Positions 8,955 through 18,009 of a DNA stretch of 64,000 bases are shown piece after piece. Where the stretch lies: positions 21,318 through 85,317 of the forward strand of contig CAMFKI010000014.1 of NCBI GenBank assembly GCA_945957365.1, read 5' to 3'. A model generated the notes under the pieces. The model worked only from the letters and a program-made list of their open reading frames with translations. It ran no database searches and was not told where the DNA came from. The translations under genes and the position numbers were made by a program. The stretch comes from an uncultured Alphaproteobacteria bacterium (lineage in GTDB: Bacteria; Pseudomonadota; Alphaproteobacteria; Rhizobiales; Aestuariivirgaceae). How positions within the stretch are numbered: position 1 is the stretch's first letter; every line of letters begins with the position of its first letter.

Positions 8955-9626
8955 CTAGAAATCGTAATTGAGCAGATTGATCGTCCTGGCGAAGCGCTCC
9001 GCCACGAGGTCGCGGCTCGAGGCGGAATAGAAGGCGCGGTAGTCGGCCTCGCTGCGATAGCTGCGCTTGTCCTCCGGCAAGGTGGCGATGCGCAGCCCGT
9101 TTTCATCGGCGATCTGCTGCAGCGACGGCCGCAGCTCCTCGAAACGGAACACCTTGTCGGCGATCACCGCATCGTTCTCGGTATAGAGATCCCAGTTGGC
9201 GATCACCGGATACTCATGCAGGAAGCGGTCGAAATCCCACTCGGCGATCGCCTTCTTGCGGCGTACGAAGGAATAATAGCTGACGAGAAAGTCCCACGGA
9301 TTCCGGTCGAAGGCGTATTTGCGATAGCCTTTGAACTGCGCCTCGGGCAGCAACTGCCGGATGCGTGCCAGCGGCATGTGGTCGAAGAAGAAGCGGCGGT
9401 GAAACCGGCTGTCGCGCCCCACCACATCGCGGAACAGTTCCCACTTGGCGGTGAGCAGGTCGACCGGCCACAGCGAATAGTAGTTCTGCCCCGCCACCTT
9501 GGGCAGGCTCATCGGCGTCCATACGTCGGCGGGGCCGAGCTGCGGCACGATCGCGCGTTCGATGCTGGTCGAGGCGGTCTTGCGCGTCTTCACCAGGATG
9601 AAGTGCCGCGAATGCGAAATGATCAT
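8955..9626 (-). CDS. Sulfotransferase family 2-like protein
   Basis: A 223-residue protein. HFILVKTRKTASTSIE (residues 8-23) is the PAPS 5'-phosphosulfate loop of the carbohydrate sulfotransferase (Sulfotransfer_2) type, with the KTxxTS core. KYAFDRNPWDFLVSYYSF is the 3'-phosphate-binding block. Such enzymes usually sulfate polysaccharides. It lies 15 bases downstream of the ABC exporter gene, reads in the same direction and is probably co-transcribed with it. This suggests sulfation of the exported or surface-displayed glycan. Confidence 0.82.
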   Translation of the reverse strand: MIISHSRHFILVKTRKTASTSIERAIVPQLGPADVWTPMSLPKVAGQNYYSLWPVDLLTAKWELFRDVVGRDSRFHRRFFFDHMPLARIRQLLPEAQFKGYRKYAFDRNPWDFLVSYYSFVRRKKAIAEWDFDRFLHEYPVIANWDLYTENDAVIADKVFRFEELRPSLQQIADENGLRIATLPEDKRSYRSEADYRAFYSASSRDLVAERFARTINLLNYDF

Positions 9627-9641
9627 GGCGCGGCCACCGGC

Positions 9642-11354
9642 TTACGCCTGCGCCATCCGGCCTTCGCCCGGCGCCCAGTGCACGCGCCCACCCTCGACCT
9701 CGTAGAGGCGGTCGGCGATGGCGGTCCAGGCCTGGCGGTGGGTGATCACCACGATGGTGTAGCGGCTGCGCAGCGCGGCGATGTTGGCCACGATGTCCTG
9801 CTCGGTCGCGGGGTCGAGCGCGCTCGTCACCTCGTCGAGGATCAGCACCTCGGGCGACGTCACCAGCGCACGCGCCAGCGAGATGCGCTGGCGCTGCCCA
9901 CCCGACATCTTGCTGCCCATCTCGCCCACGCTGCTCTCGAGGCCTTCGGGCAGGTTGGCCACGAAATCCGTGGCCTCGGCCTGGCGCAATGCCTCGTTCA
10001 CCATCTCGTCGCTGATCGTGGGGTCGCCGAAGGTGATGTTCTCGCGCACGTCGGCGTGCAGCAGGCTCAGTTCCTGCGGCACATAGCCGATCTTGCGGCG
10101 CCAGCGGTAAAGGTCGATCTCGGCCAGCGGCACGCCATCGATGGTGATGCGCCCGGAGGCCGGCTGGTAGAGCCCGATCAGGAGGTCGATGATCGTCGTC
10201 TTGCCGGCCCCGGAAGGACCTTTCAGCACGGTGATCTGGCGGGCCGGAATCTCGAGGCTGACGCCGCCGATGACCTGGCGCTCGCCATGCGCGAAGGACA
10301 CGTCCTCGAAGCGGCAGGCATCGCTCAGCATCGGCGCCAGCGTGCCGGGGTTGGCCTCGCGGTGGGCGTCGGCCAGCGCGATCTGCTCCACCATGCGCTC
10401 GTAGGAGCGCTCGAACTTCACCGACTGCTGCACCGCCTTCTGCACCTGGGAGATGATGTCGTTGATCTTGAGGAAGATCACGCCGTACAGCACGATTTCG
10501 GGCAGCGTCACGTGCCAGGAATTATAGGCCACATAGGCTGCCACGGTGATCAGCAGCGTCACGACCACCTCGTTGCCGAGGTTGAAGCCGAGCTTCGCCA
10601 CCTCGCCGATGATCAGCGCCCGGCGCAGTTTCATCAGCGTGCGGCGCAGCGGAATGAGCATGGGCTGGAAGCGGTGCATCGCCTTCAGCGCCTTCATGTT
10701 GGCCAGCAGGTCGACGATCCGCACCGTGAGGCCGGCGGTGGTTTCGGCTTCGCGGCGGCCGGCGGCGCGCGAGGTCTTGATCAGCCGGTTCATGGCGGCG
10801 CCCACGCCCAGCCCCACGGCGAACGAGATCAGCGCCAGCTCCCAGCTGACATAGAGCGCGACCGCCCCCAGCACCACCGCCTGTGACAGCTGCGCCAGCA
10901 CCTGTGCGGCCAGCAGATAGGCCTGGCTCGCCCGGGTGGCGTCATTGGCGATGGCGGCGGCGAACTTGCCGGCCCGCTGGTCGGCATAGAAGCGCCAGCT
11001 GGCGCCGAATAGCGAACTGATCAGCCGCTCGCGGAAGCCGATGGCCATGTCGGCCGAAACCACCGCCGAATAGCTCAGCGCGGCAAAGGTGATGATGGCC
11101 TTCAGCACGATCGCTGCGGCAATCAGCAGCACCAGCGTGGTGAAGTCCGGCGTCATGCCCAGCCAGTGGAACGCCTGGTCGGCGGCCTGGCTGATCTTCG
11201 ACGGCTTGCCGCCCTGTCCGAGCAGGGCGGCGGCGGCAGGCAGCAGGGCGCTGATGCCGATGCCCTGCACCAGCCCCGCCACGATCAGGCTCAGCAGCAC
11301 CAGGAGGGAGGTCAGGCGGTCGCCCTGCAGGAAGATCCTGAAGATCATTTTCAT
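9642..11354 (-). CDS. ABC exporter with fused membrane and ATPase domains
   Basis: A 570-residue half-transporter. The first ~320 residues are a membrane domain with several hydrophobic helices (for example LLVLLSLIVAGLVQGIGIS near residue 20 and paired helices near 150 and 260). The C-terminal ATPase carries Walker A GPSGAGKTT (about 379-387), a Q-loop in GYVPQE, the signature MSGGQRQR (about 483-490), Walker B LILDE (about 504-508) and an H-loop in ITHRQ. This is the MsbA/type IV exporter arrangement, which normally works as a dimer to flip or export lipids, glycolipids or peptides. Its position between sulfotransferase and sugar genes favours a glycolipid or polysaccharide precursor. The substrate is not readable. 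Confidence 0.9.
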   Translation of the reverse strand: MKMIFRIFLQGDRLTSLLVLLSLIVAGLVQGIGISALLPAAAALLGQGGKPSKISQAADQAFHWLGMTPDFTTLVLLIAAAIVLKAIITFAALSYSAVVSADMAIGFRERLISSLFGASWRFYADQRAGKFAAAIANDATRASQAYLLAAQVLAQLSQAVVLGAVALYVSWELALISFAVGLGVGAAMNRLIKTSRAAGRREAETTAGLTVRIVDLLANMKALKAMHRFQPMLIPLRRTLMKLRRALIIGEVAKLGFNLGNEVVVTLLITVAAYVAYNSWHVTLPEIVLYGVIFLKINDIISQVQKAVQQSVKFERSYERMVEQIALADAHREANPGTLAPMLSDACRFEDVSFAHGERQVIGGVSLEIPARQITVLKGPSGAGKTTIIDLLIGLYQPASGRITIDGVPLAEIDLYRWRRKIGYVPQELSLLHADVRENITFGDPTISDEMVNEALRQAEATDFVANLPEGLESSVGEMGSKMSGGQRQRISLARALVTSPEVLILDEVTSALDPATEQDIVANIAALRSRYTIVVITHRQAWTAIADRLYEVEGGRVHWAPGEGRMAQA

Positions 11355-11508
11355 GGGTAAGGAAGCACCGGTAGCACGCGCGATTGCGGCGCAGCATTAG
11401 CCCGTCCGGTGGCACGGCACAATGGCGGCGCCGAAGCACCGTGACGGCCTGCCGCAACCGATTGCGAAGACGGCCCGATCACCCTAATGAGGAGACCTTC
11501 AGCGGGAA

Positions 11509-12240
11509 ATGGGCTCCGTGATCGTCAGCAACACCCACAAGTTCATCTTCCTCAAGGTCAGCAAGACCGGCGGCTCTTCGGTCGAGGCCTATCTCCGCCG
11601 TTTCTGCGGCCCGGGCGACATCGTCACCTGGCTCGATCCCGACGAGGAGCAGGCCATCCGCGGCACCGGGGCCTGCCCGCCCATGGGCTATGCCCGGCCG
11701 GTCGCCGGCGTGCCGCCCCTGGCCCGCCTGCTCATGGCCTTCAACCACCGCAAGACGCTGCGCCGCCACGGCCTGTCGCCGCACGCCAGTGCCGCCCGGG
11801 TGAAGCGCCATGTGGGCGAGGCGGTGTGGAACGGCCATCTCAAGTTCTGCGTCGTCCGCAACCCGCTGGACCGCAGCATCTCGCAGTTCTTCTGGACGGC
11901 CGCCAACCGCGGCTGGCAGGATGCCGCCGGCAACTTCCACGCGCGCTTCGACGAGTTCCTCGGCTCCAACGATTTCCGCCGCCTCAACGAGAAGGGCAGG
12001 GACGTCTGCGCCATCGACGGCCGGGTGGTGGCCGACCGCGTGCTGCGCTTCGAGACGCTCGCCCAGGACCTCGCGGACACCATGCGCGAACTGGGGATCG
12101 AGGCGCCGGTTGCGCTCACCCGCTTCAAGTCCACCCAGCGCCCCGGCGGCGATTTCGCCGCCATGCTCACGCCGCAGCAGCGCCGGGCGATCCGCGATGC
12201 CTTCGCCTTCGACATCGAACAGTTCGGCTATGCGGTCTGA
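11509..12240 (+). CDS. Sulfotransferase family 2-like protein
   Basis: A 243-residue protein. FIFLKVSKTGGSSVE (about residues 13-27) is the 5'-phosphosulfate-binding loop. FCVVRNPLDRSISQFF is the 3'-phosphate-binding block of Sulfotransfer_2 enzymes. RVLRFETLAQDL corresponds to the usual 'ryEdL' element. It is a likely carbohydrate sulfotransferase and the fourth sulfotransferase-like gene in the locus. It is divergent from the ABC exporter, with about 150 bases between the starts. Its last 13 bases overlap the end of the convergent epimerase gene. Ribosome site: GCGGGAA directly upstream, with GAGGAG further back. Confidence 0.82.
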   Translation: MGSVIVSNTHKFIFLKVSKTGGSSVEAYLRRFCGPGDIVTWLDPDEEQAIRGTGACPPMGYARPVAGVPPLARLLMAFNHRKTLRRHGLSPHASAARVKRHVGEAVWNGHLKFCVVRNPLDRSISQFFWTAANRGWQDAAGNFHARFDEFLGSNDFRRLNEKGRDVCAIDGRVVADRVLRFETLAQDLADTMRELGIEAPVALTRFKSTQRPGGDFAAMLTPQQRRAIRDAFAFDIEQFGYAV

Positions 12241-13229
12241 CCGCCGTAATAATCCCGATACCAGTCGACGAAGCGCCGCACGCCTTCCTCGATCGGCGTT
12301 CCCGGCGCATAGCCGGTGAGGCGGGAAAGCAGCGACGTATCGGACCACGTCATCGGCACGTCGCCGGCCTGCATGGGCAGCGCGTTGCGGATCGCCGTCC
12401 GGCCCGTGGCGCGCTCGATGGCGGCGATCATGGCGTCGAGCTTCACCGGCTGAGCATGACCGACATTGACGACGCGGAACGGCGCCACCGATGACTGTCC
12501 GTCGGACGCCGGCCCGCCGGGCGCCACGTCGATGAGCTTGCCGATCGCCGTCACGAGGTCGTCGATATAGGTGAAGTCGCGCGCCATCTCGCCGTTGTTG
12601 TAGACGTCGATGGGCTGGCCCGCGAGGATCGCGCGGGTGAACTTGAACACCGCCATGTCGGGCCGTCCCCACGGGCCATAGACGGTGAAGAAGCGGAAGG
12701 CGGTCGTCGGCTGCCCATGGCTGTGCGCCCAGGCATGGGCCATCGCCTCAATCGATTTCTTGGTGGCGGCATAGAAGGAAATCGGCCGGTCGGTATTGTG
12801 GTCCTCGCGGAACGGCAGGTCGGTGCTCGCGCCATAGACCGAGCTGCTCGAGGCGATGAGCAGGTGAGCCACGCCCTGGCCCTGCATGGCTTCGAGCAGG
12901 TTGAAGGTGCCGGTGATGTTGGACTGGAGGTGGGCCCGCGGATGCTCGATCGAATGGCGCACCCCGGTCTGCGCCGCGAGGTGGATCACCACCTCTGGCC
13001 GGCACCGGCGCAGCGCCTCCTGCAGCATCGCCGCGTCCTCGAGCATCGCCTCGACACCATGGAATGCCGGGTGGCGCCTGAGCCCGGCGTGCCGGTCCTG
13101 CTTGAGGCGCTGGTCGCCCTGATCGGCCATGCCGTCGAACCCGGTCACCGCCCAGCCCTCGGCCAGCAGCCTCTGCGCCACGTGAAAGCCGATGAAGCCG
13201 GCGGTTCCGGTGACGAAGGCGCGTTTCAT
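12228..13229 (-). CDS. NAD-dependent epimerase, UDP-glucuronate 4-epimerase-like
   Basis: A 333-residue extended SDR. ATG 13229 has an AAAGGAA ribosome site; the longer in-frame frame to 13316 was rejected. The NAD motif GTAGFIG lies at residues 8-14, the catalytic serines are in the run at 127-130, and the YxxxK pair is Y153/K157 (SFYAATKKS). VYGPWGRPDMAVFKFTRAI and NNGEMARDFTYIDDLV match UDP-glucuronate 4-epimerases, which make UDP-galacturonate for capsules and LPS. It probably supplies an acidic sugar for the surface polymer. A near-consensus promoter lies upstream at 13561-13589. Confidence 0.88.
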   Translation of the reverse strand: MKRAFVTGTAGFIGFHVAQRLLAEGWAVTGFDGMADQGDQRLKQDRHAGLRRHPAFHGVEAMLEDAAMLQEALRRCRPEVVIHLAAQTGVRHSIEHPRAHLQSNITGTFNLLEAMQGQGVAHLLIASSSSVYGASTDLPFREDHNTDRPISFYAATKKSIEAMAHAWAHSHGQPTTAFRFFTVYGPWGRPDMAVFKFTRAILAGQPIDVYNNGEMARDFTYIDDLVTAIGKLIDVAPGGPASDGQSSVAPFRVVNVGHAQPVKLDAMIAAIERATGRTAIRNALPMQAGDVPMTWSDTSLLSRLTGYAPGTPIEEGVRRFVDWYRDYYGGQTA

Positions 13230-13554
13230 CGAGCAATTCCTTTGCGGCAGCCTGGAAGGGTCCGCCGCCGGTCCCGGTGCGTGACCCGGGATGGCGCCCA
13301 GTCTTTCCGTGTGCACGCTCCCTTAGACGCTTTGCGCGCGCCTTGTAAACTGCAGGGCTGATCACGCGGCGGCCGAAGTCATGCACAGCCAGGCCGAGGC
13401 ACCCGAGGAGGACGGAAGCAATCGACAGGGCAGCGGCCAACGGGAGTCCGGCGCGATGATCCGCACCGCCAATCACGGCGGAGAGGATCAGGAATGCGAC
13501 CTGCAGCCAGACCCTGCTGGCTGCAATCCTGCCGGAGATGAGGGTCCAGATCAT
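13230..13554 (-). other. Leader region with a possible small membrane ORF
   Basis: This is the 325-base stretch between the epimerase start and the promoter at 13561-13589. It contains ATG 13554, which opens a frame whose first ~55 residues are hydrophobic (WLQVAFLILSAVIGG, then LPLAAALSIASVLLGCLGLAV), like two membrane helices followed by a basic tail. The frame has no stop before it runs into the epimerase in another phase (to 12748), so the natural end is unclear or the gene is damaged. The predicted transcription start falls on or next to this ATG and no ribosome site precedes it. Either this is a leaderless small membrane gene, possibly decayed, or it is simply the epimerase leader. Confidence 0.3.
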
Positions 13555-13560
13555 TTACCC

Positions 13561-13589
13561 AGTATAGGGATGTTTTCCGCAAAAGTCAA
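13561..13589 (-). promoter_or_regulatory. Near-consensus sigma70 promoter reading toward the epimerase
   Basis: On the minus strand TTGACT (plus 13584-13589) and TATACT (plus 13561-13566) are separated by exactly 17 bases. Each hexamer has five of six consensus bases. In a GC-rich genome this is unusually strong. It lies a few bases after the amidase stop and reads leftward, so it would give the epimerase gene its own transcript. Confidence 0.7.
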
Positions 13590-13595
13590 GAAAAA

Positions 13596-15032
13596 TCACA
13601 GCCGCGGCCGGTCTTTCTTCGCTTCATACCAGCCGCCCATGGCTTTTTCATAGGCCAGCGCGGCACGGAAAACCTTCACATCGTCCCAGGTCCGGCCCAC
13701 CAGCTGGATGCCGGTCGGCACCTTGTTCGGCGCATGTCCCGATGGCAGCGACAGCACCGGGCAATTGTGCAGCATGTTGAACTGGTGGGTCATCACCCAG
13801 CCGAACTCAGGGTCTGCCTTCTGGCCGTTCACCGTGAAGTTTTCGTCCCACGGATCGTGCCCCGCCTTCACCGCCGCGGCATTGTTGGTGGGGCAGATGA
13901 ACAGGTCGTGCGCCGCCAGCACCGGCCCCAGCGTCTGGTACATGCGGTGCGCCTGTTCCCAGGGCTTGTGCACGTCGTCGGGCCCCGTCAGCTTCTGCGC
14001 CACCTCGGCGAACTTGACGGCATAGTCGGTCATCAGGTGCTTCGAGTCCTTCAGGTGCCAGATCGTCTGCCGCCCGAAATGCATCAGATTGTACCAGTGC
14101 AGTCCGTTCTTCTCGACGTCGGCCGTCCAGCCGAGGTCCACTTCCTCGACCTTGGCGCCGAGCGTGCGGAACACCTCGATCGCCTTCAGCATGTTCTTCC
14201 TCACGGCGGGTTCGACCGGCACGTAGCCGAGGTCCACCGAATAGGCGATCTTCATCCCCCTGATCGAGCCGGCCGCGGTGGGCAGCGTCACCTTCTCCCT
14301 GATGGAGTCATGGTCGAGGGGATGGGGCCCCGACGTCACGTTCTGCATCAGGGCCGCGTCCGCCACGGTGCGGGCCATTGGTCCGCAATGGTTGAAGCGG
14401 TCGAAATTGGCGGGCGGCCCGTCCGGGTTTCGCCCGTGCGGCGGCTTGAAGCCCACGACGCCGCAGGCCCCGGCGGGAATGCGGATCGACCCGCCGATGT
14501 CGGTGCCCGTGGCCAATGTGGTGAGTCCCGCCGCCAGTGCCGCACCCGATCCGCCCGAGGATCCGCCGGGCCCCCATTCGGTGTTCCACGGATTGCGCGT
14601 CACCCCCCAGATGCGTGAGGCGGTGATGCCGGAGAGGCAGAACTCCGGCGTCGTGGTGCGCGCCACGATCACCGCACCCGCCGCTTCCAGGCGCTCGATC
14701 ATCGGGTCGGAATGATCGTCCACCCAGTCCTTGAAGATCAGCGAGCCCTGGGTGGTGCGCTTTCCCTTCAGCCGCTGCGCGTCCTTCACGGCGAGCGGCA
14801 CGCCCTCGAGCGCTTTGGTCTTGGCACCGCGTTTCATGTAGCGCGCCTCGGCGGCCCGGGCCTGCGCCATGGCCTCGTCGAAATAGCGGTCGGCGAGGCA
14901 ATTGATCTTCGGGTTCACCGTCTCCGCCCGCGCGATCAGCGCCGCCGTCAGTTCGACGGGCGAAAGCTTGCGCCGCCTGAACAGCTTCAGGGCATCCGTA
15001 GCCGAGAGGTAGCAGAGGTCATCGTTGGTCAT
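13596..15032 (-). CDS. Amidase-signature family amidohydrolase
   Basis: A 478-residue protein; ATG 15032 was preferred over a TTG 6 bases earlier. It shows the full amidase signature: catalytic K83 in LAVKDAQ, the cis-serine S158 in GPGGSSGGSG, and nucleophile S182 in GTDIGGSIRIPAG. Length and motif spacing are normal for the GatA/AmiE-type amidase family, which hydrolyses carboxamides to acid and ammonia. No GatB or GatC gene is nearby, so this is a metabolic amidase rather than the tRNA amidotransferase. It is divergent from an SDR gene with 68 bases between the starts and sits next to a polyamine-type importer, which hints at use of an imported amide. The substrate is unknown. Confidence 0.88.
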   Translation of the reverse strand: MTNDDLCYLSATDALKLFRRRKLSPVELTAALIARAETVNPKINCLADRYFDEAMAQARAAEARYMKRGAKTKALEGVPLAVKDAQRLKGKRTTQGSLIFKDWVDDHSDPMIERLEAAGAVIVARTTTPEFCLSGITASRIWGVTRNPWNTEWGPGGSSGGSGAALAAGLTTLATGTDIGGSIRIPAGACGVVGFKPPHGRNPDGPPANFDRFNHCGPMARTVADAALMQNVTSGPHPLDHDSIREKVTLPTAAGSIRGMKIAYSVDLGYVPVEPAVRKNMLKAIEVFRTLGAKVEEVDLGWTADVEKNGLHWYNLMHFGRQTIWHLKDSKHLMTDYAVKFAEVAQKLTGPDDVHKPWEQAHRMYQTLGPVLAAHDLFICPTNNAAAVKAGHDPWDENFTVNGQKADPEFGWVMTHQFNMLHNCPVLSLPSGHAPNKVPTGIQLVGRTWDDVKVFRAALAYEKAMGGWYEAKKDRPRL

Positions 15033-15100
15033 GGACAAGGCTCATCCCGAGGCGCTAGTGATTTCGCCCGACAGAGAACAGGACAATGGGAGAGAAGTCC

Positions 15101-15844
15101 ATGGCCGGCAGGCTTCACGGCAAGACAGCGATCGTCACCTCGGCCGGCCAGGGCATCGGCCGCGCCTCGGCCATCTGCATGGCGAAGGAAGGGGCCAAGG
15201 TCTGGGCCACCGACATCAACGCCGAAGCGCTGGCCTCGCTCGCCGCCGAACAGTCCGGCATCGAGACCTTCACCCTCGACGTGCTGAAGCAGGACCAGAT
15301 CGACGCCGCGGCGAAGCGCGTCGGCACGCCCGACATCCTGTTCAACTGCTCGGGCTTCGTCCATGCCGGAACGCTGATGGAAACCGACGACAAGGCCTGG
15401 GACTTCTCCTTCGACCTCAACGTCAAGGCGCATTTCCACATGATCAAGGCCTTCATGCCGGCGTGGCTGGCGCGCGGCCAGGGCACGATCATCAACATGG
15501 CCTCCGCCGCCTCCTCCATCAAAGGCGTGCCGAACCGCTTCGTCTACGGCGCCACCAAGGCTGCGGTGATCGGCATGACCAAGGCGCTGGCCGCCGACTA
15601 CACGTCGAAGGGCATCCGCGTGAACGCCATCTGCCCCGGCACGGTCGACAGCCCGTCGCTCGCCGAGCGCCTCAAGGCAACGGGCGACTACGAGGCCGCG
15701 AAGAACGCCTTCATCTCGCGCCAGCCGATGGGCCGCATGGCCCGTGCCGAGGAAATCGGCATGCTGGTGGTTTATCTCGCAAGCGACGAGGCCGCCTTCG
15801 TCACCGGCCAGACCTTCGTCATCGACGGCGGCTGGTCGATTTAG
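15101..15844 (+). CDS. SDR-family NAD(P)-dependent dehydrogenase
   Basis: A 247-residue classical SDR. ATG 15101 follows GGGAGAGAA at 4-5 bases; an in-frame ATG at 15086 lacks such a site. TSAGQGIG (residues 13-20) is the cofactor loop. The catalytic serine is in MASAASS (135-139), with Y149 and K153 in YGATK. The end FVTGQTFVIDGGWSI is typical of the family. The overall pattern is close to the 2-keto-3-deoxy-L-fuconate/3-hydroxybutyrate (BDH2-like) dehydrogenases, but the substrate cannot be fixed. It precedes the ABC transporter operon by 135 bases in the same direction. Confidence 0.85.
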   Translation: MAGRLHGKTAIVTSAGQGIGRASAICMAKEGAKVWATDINAEALASLAAEQSGIETFTLDVLKQDQIDAAAKRVGTPDILFNCSGFVHAGTLMETDDKAWDFSFDLNVKAHFHMIKAFMPAWLARGQGTIINMASAASSIKGVPNRFVYGATKAAVIGMTKALAADYTSKGIRVNAICPGTVDSPSLAERLKATGDYEAAKNAFISRQPMGRMARAEEIGMLVVYLASDEAAFVTGQTFVIDGGWSI

Positions 15845-15979
15845 GCCAAAACGGCGCGAAAGCCCTGCGCCGCCGTCGCGTCAACTCCGCGCATCGCATG
15901 GAACCCATTGGCAAGGCGACATTTCCCGGCATAGGATGATGCCAACCGCCGAAACAAGTGCGGGGGAGGGAGAGCAATC

Positions 15980-17077
15980 TTGGCAGCAGGCCAGACCGCC
16001 ATCGAGGCGAAAGGCGTCACGAAACAATTCGGAGCGGGACCGGACGCGGTCAAGGCCCTCGACAATGTTTCGGTTTCGATCCGCGAAAATGAATTCTTCA
16101 CGCTGCTCGGCCCCTCGGGCTGCGGCAAGACCACGCTGCTCCGTCTGATCGCGGGCTTTGATTTCCCGACCGAGGGCGAAATCCTTCTCTACGGCCAGGA
16201 CATCGCGCCGCTGCCGCCGTTCAAGCGCCCGGTCAACACGGTGTTCCAGTCCTACGCGCTGTTCCCGCACATGACGGTGGCGCAGAACATCGGCTTCGGC
16301 CTCGAAATGCTCGGCAAGCCGCGCTCCGAGATCGACGCGCGGGTGACCCAGATGCTGCAGCTCGTCCGCATGGAAGAGCTGCGCAACCGCCGCACCAGCC
16401 AGATCTCCGGTGGCCAGCAGCAGCGCGTGGCCCTCGCCCGCGCGCTGGCGCCGGCCCCCAAGGTGCTGCTCCTCGACGAGCCGCTCTCCGCGCTCGACGC
16501 CAAGCTCCGCAAGGACATGCAGATCGAGCTGAAACGCCTGCAGCACGAGACCGGCATCACCTTCATCTTCGTCACCCACGACCAGGAAGAAGCCCTCACC
16601 ATGTCGGACCGCATCGCGGTCATGAGCAAGGGCAACATCCTGCAGGTCGGCTCGCCGCGCGACATCTACGACCGCCCGTCGGAACGCTTCGTCGCCAACT
16701 TCATCGGCGAGACCAATTTCCTCGCGGGCGAGATGGCGGGCGTCTCGGGCGGCGAGGCGAGCGTCAAGCTCACCGGCGGCTCCGTCATCACCGCCGGCAT
16801 CCCCGAGGGGCTGAAGCCCTCCGGCAAGGTCACCATCGTGGTGCGCCCCGAACATGCCGACCTGGTCCAGGGCGAAACCCCCGCCGACCTCCGCGGCGTG
16901 CTCGAGAACGTGGTCTATTTCGGCACCGACACCCACTACTACGTGAAGCTCGACGGTTCGCCCGAACCCTTCATCATCCGCCAGCAGAACACCCGCGGCG
17001 GCGGCCAGGGCTTCGCCCGCGGCGACAAGGTCGGGATCGCGCTCGAAGCCCATTCCGCGCAAGTGCTGAGGGACTGA
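15980..17077 (+). CDS. Polyamine-type ABC importer ATPase (PotA-like)
   Basis: A 365-residue protein. The start is TTG 15980, supported by the strong GGGAGGGAGAG upstream and the absence of an ATG in place. Walker [10 protein letters not shown] is at 44-52, the Q-loop in VFQSYALFP (88-96), signature ISGGQQQR at 142-149, Walker B LLLDEP at 163-168, and the C-terminal TOBE region contains VVRPEHADL. This is the PotA/PotG subgroup that powers spermidine/putrescine importers. It is the first gene of a four-gene operon and its stop overlaps the next start (TGATG). Confidence 0.92.
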   Translation: MAAGQTAIEAKGVTKQFGAGPDAVKALDNVSVSIRENEFFTLLGPSGCGKTTLLRLIAGFDFPTEGEILLYGQDIAPLPPFKRPVNTVFQSYALFPHMTVAQNIGFGLEMLGKPRSEIDARVTQMLQLVRMEELRNRRTSQISGGQQQRVALARALAPAPKVLLLDEPLSALDAKLRKDMQIELKRLQHETGITFIFVTHDQEEALTMSDRIAVMSKGNILQVGSPRDIYDRPSERFVANFIGETNFLAGEMAGVSGGEASVKLTGGSVITAGIPEGLKPSGKVTIVVRPEHADLVQGETPADLRGVLENVVYFGTDTHYYVKLDGSPEPFIIRQQNTRGGGQGFARGDKVGIALEAHSAQVLRD

Positions 17078-18009
17078 TGGCCAAGGCACTCTCCAAGGCG
17101 GAACAGGTTGCCAGGGCCATGGAAGGCCAGCAGATGACGCGCAACCGCTGGCTCTCCATGCCGGCGGTGCTGTTCATCACGGTGTTCGGCATCGGCCCGC
17201 TCATCTTGATGTTCATCTACTCCTTCCTCGTCGCCGCGCCCTATGGCGGCGTGGTGTGGAAGTTCACCACCGATGCCTATGTCTACTTCCTGTTCCAGGC
17301 CGACATCTTCGACGGCACGCTGCAGTTCGCGCCGGACTTCCTGATCATCTACTTCCGTTCCTTCGTCTTCGCGCTCATCACCACCGGCGTCTGCCTCGTC
17401 CTCGGCTTTCCGACCGCCTACTTCATGGCGACGCGGCCGCCGTCCCAGCGCAACTGGTGGGTGCTGCTCATCACCATCCCGTTCTGGTCGAACCTGCTGG
17501 TCCGCACGCTCGCCATCATGTTCATCATCCGTGACCAGGGCCTGCTCAACGGCTTCCTGATCTGGATCGGCGTCATCGACAAGCCGATCACGCTGCTCTA
17601 CACCGACTTCGCCATCGTGCTGGGCCTGCTCTATTCCTACCTGCCTTTCATGGTGCTGCCGCTCTATTCCAGCCTCGAGAAGTTCGATTTCCGCCTGGTC
17701 GAGGCCGGCTTCGATCTCTATGCCACGCGCCGCCGCGTGCTGTGGCGCATCATCATCCCGATCGCCCGGCCCGGCATCATCGCCGGCTGCCTGCTCGTCT
17801 TTATCCCGGCACTCGGCGCCTATGTGACGCCGCTGATCCTCGGCGGCGGCAAGCACCTGATGATCGGCGACCTCATCGCCCAGCAGTTCGGCTCCGGCCG
17901 CAACTGGCCGCTGGGTTCGGCCCAGGCCTTCATCCTGATGGCGGCGGTGCTGGTGGCGCTCTACTTCTACGTCCGCAACACCTCGGGCAAGGTGACCCAT
18001 GGCCACTAG
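17077..18009 (+). CDS. Polyamine-type ABC importer permease (PotB/PotH-like)
   Basis: A 310-residue inner-membrane protein with about six hydrophobic helices. The first (AVLFITVFGIGPLILMFIYSF) begins near residue 29. The EAA-type loop that contacts the ATPase is EAGFDLYATRRRVLWRIIIP, with the conserved glycine. The length fits the PotB/PotH family. The gene starts inside the stop of the ATPase gene and overlaps the second permease gene by 11 bases, so the genes are translated as one operon. Confidence 0.92.
   Translation: MAKALSKAEQVARAMEGQQMTRNRWLSMPAVLFITVFGIGPLILMFIYSFLVAAPYGGVVWKFTTDAYVYFLFQADIFDGTLQFAPDFLIIYFRSFVFALITTGVCLVLGFPTAYFMATRPPSQRNWWVLLITIPFWSNLLVRTLAIMFIIRDQGLLNGFLIWIGVIDKPITLLYTDFAIVLGLLYSYLPFMVLPLYSSLEKFDFRLVEAGFDLYATRRRVLWRIIIPIARPGIIAGCLLVFIPALGAYVTPLILGGGKHLMIGDLIAQQFGSGRNWPLGSAQAFILMAAVLVALYFYVRNTSGKVTHGH

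Noticed and set aside
8871..10886. A 671-codon open frame antisense to the ABC exporter and sulfotransferase
   Set aside because: Mirror frame; runs across two real genes and their gap.
13379..13582. A 67-residue minus-strand frame upstream of the epimerase
   Set aside because: Its start overlaps the promoter hexamers and the translation is arginine/proline-rich without features; the 13554 frame is the better, though weak, candidate.
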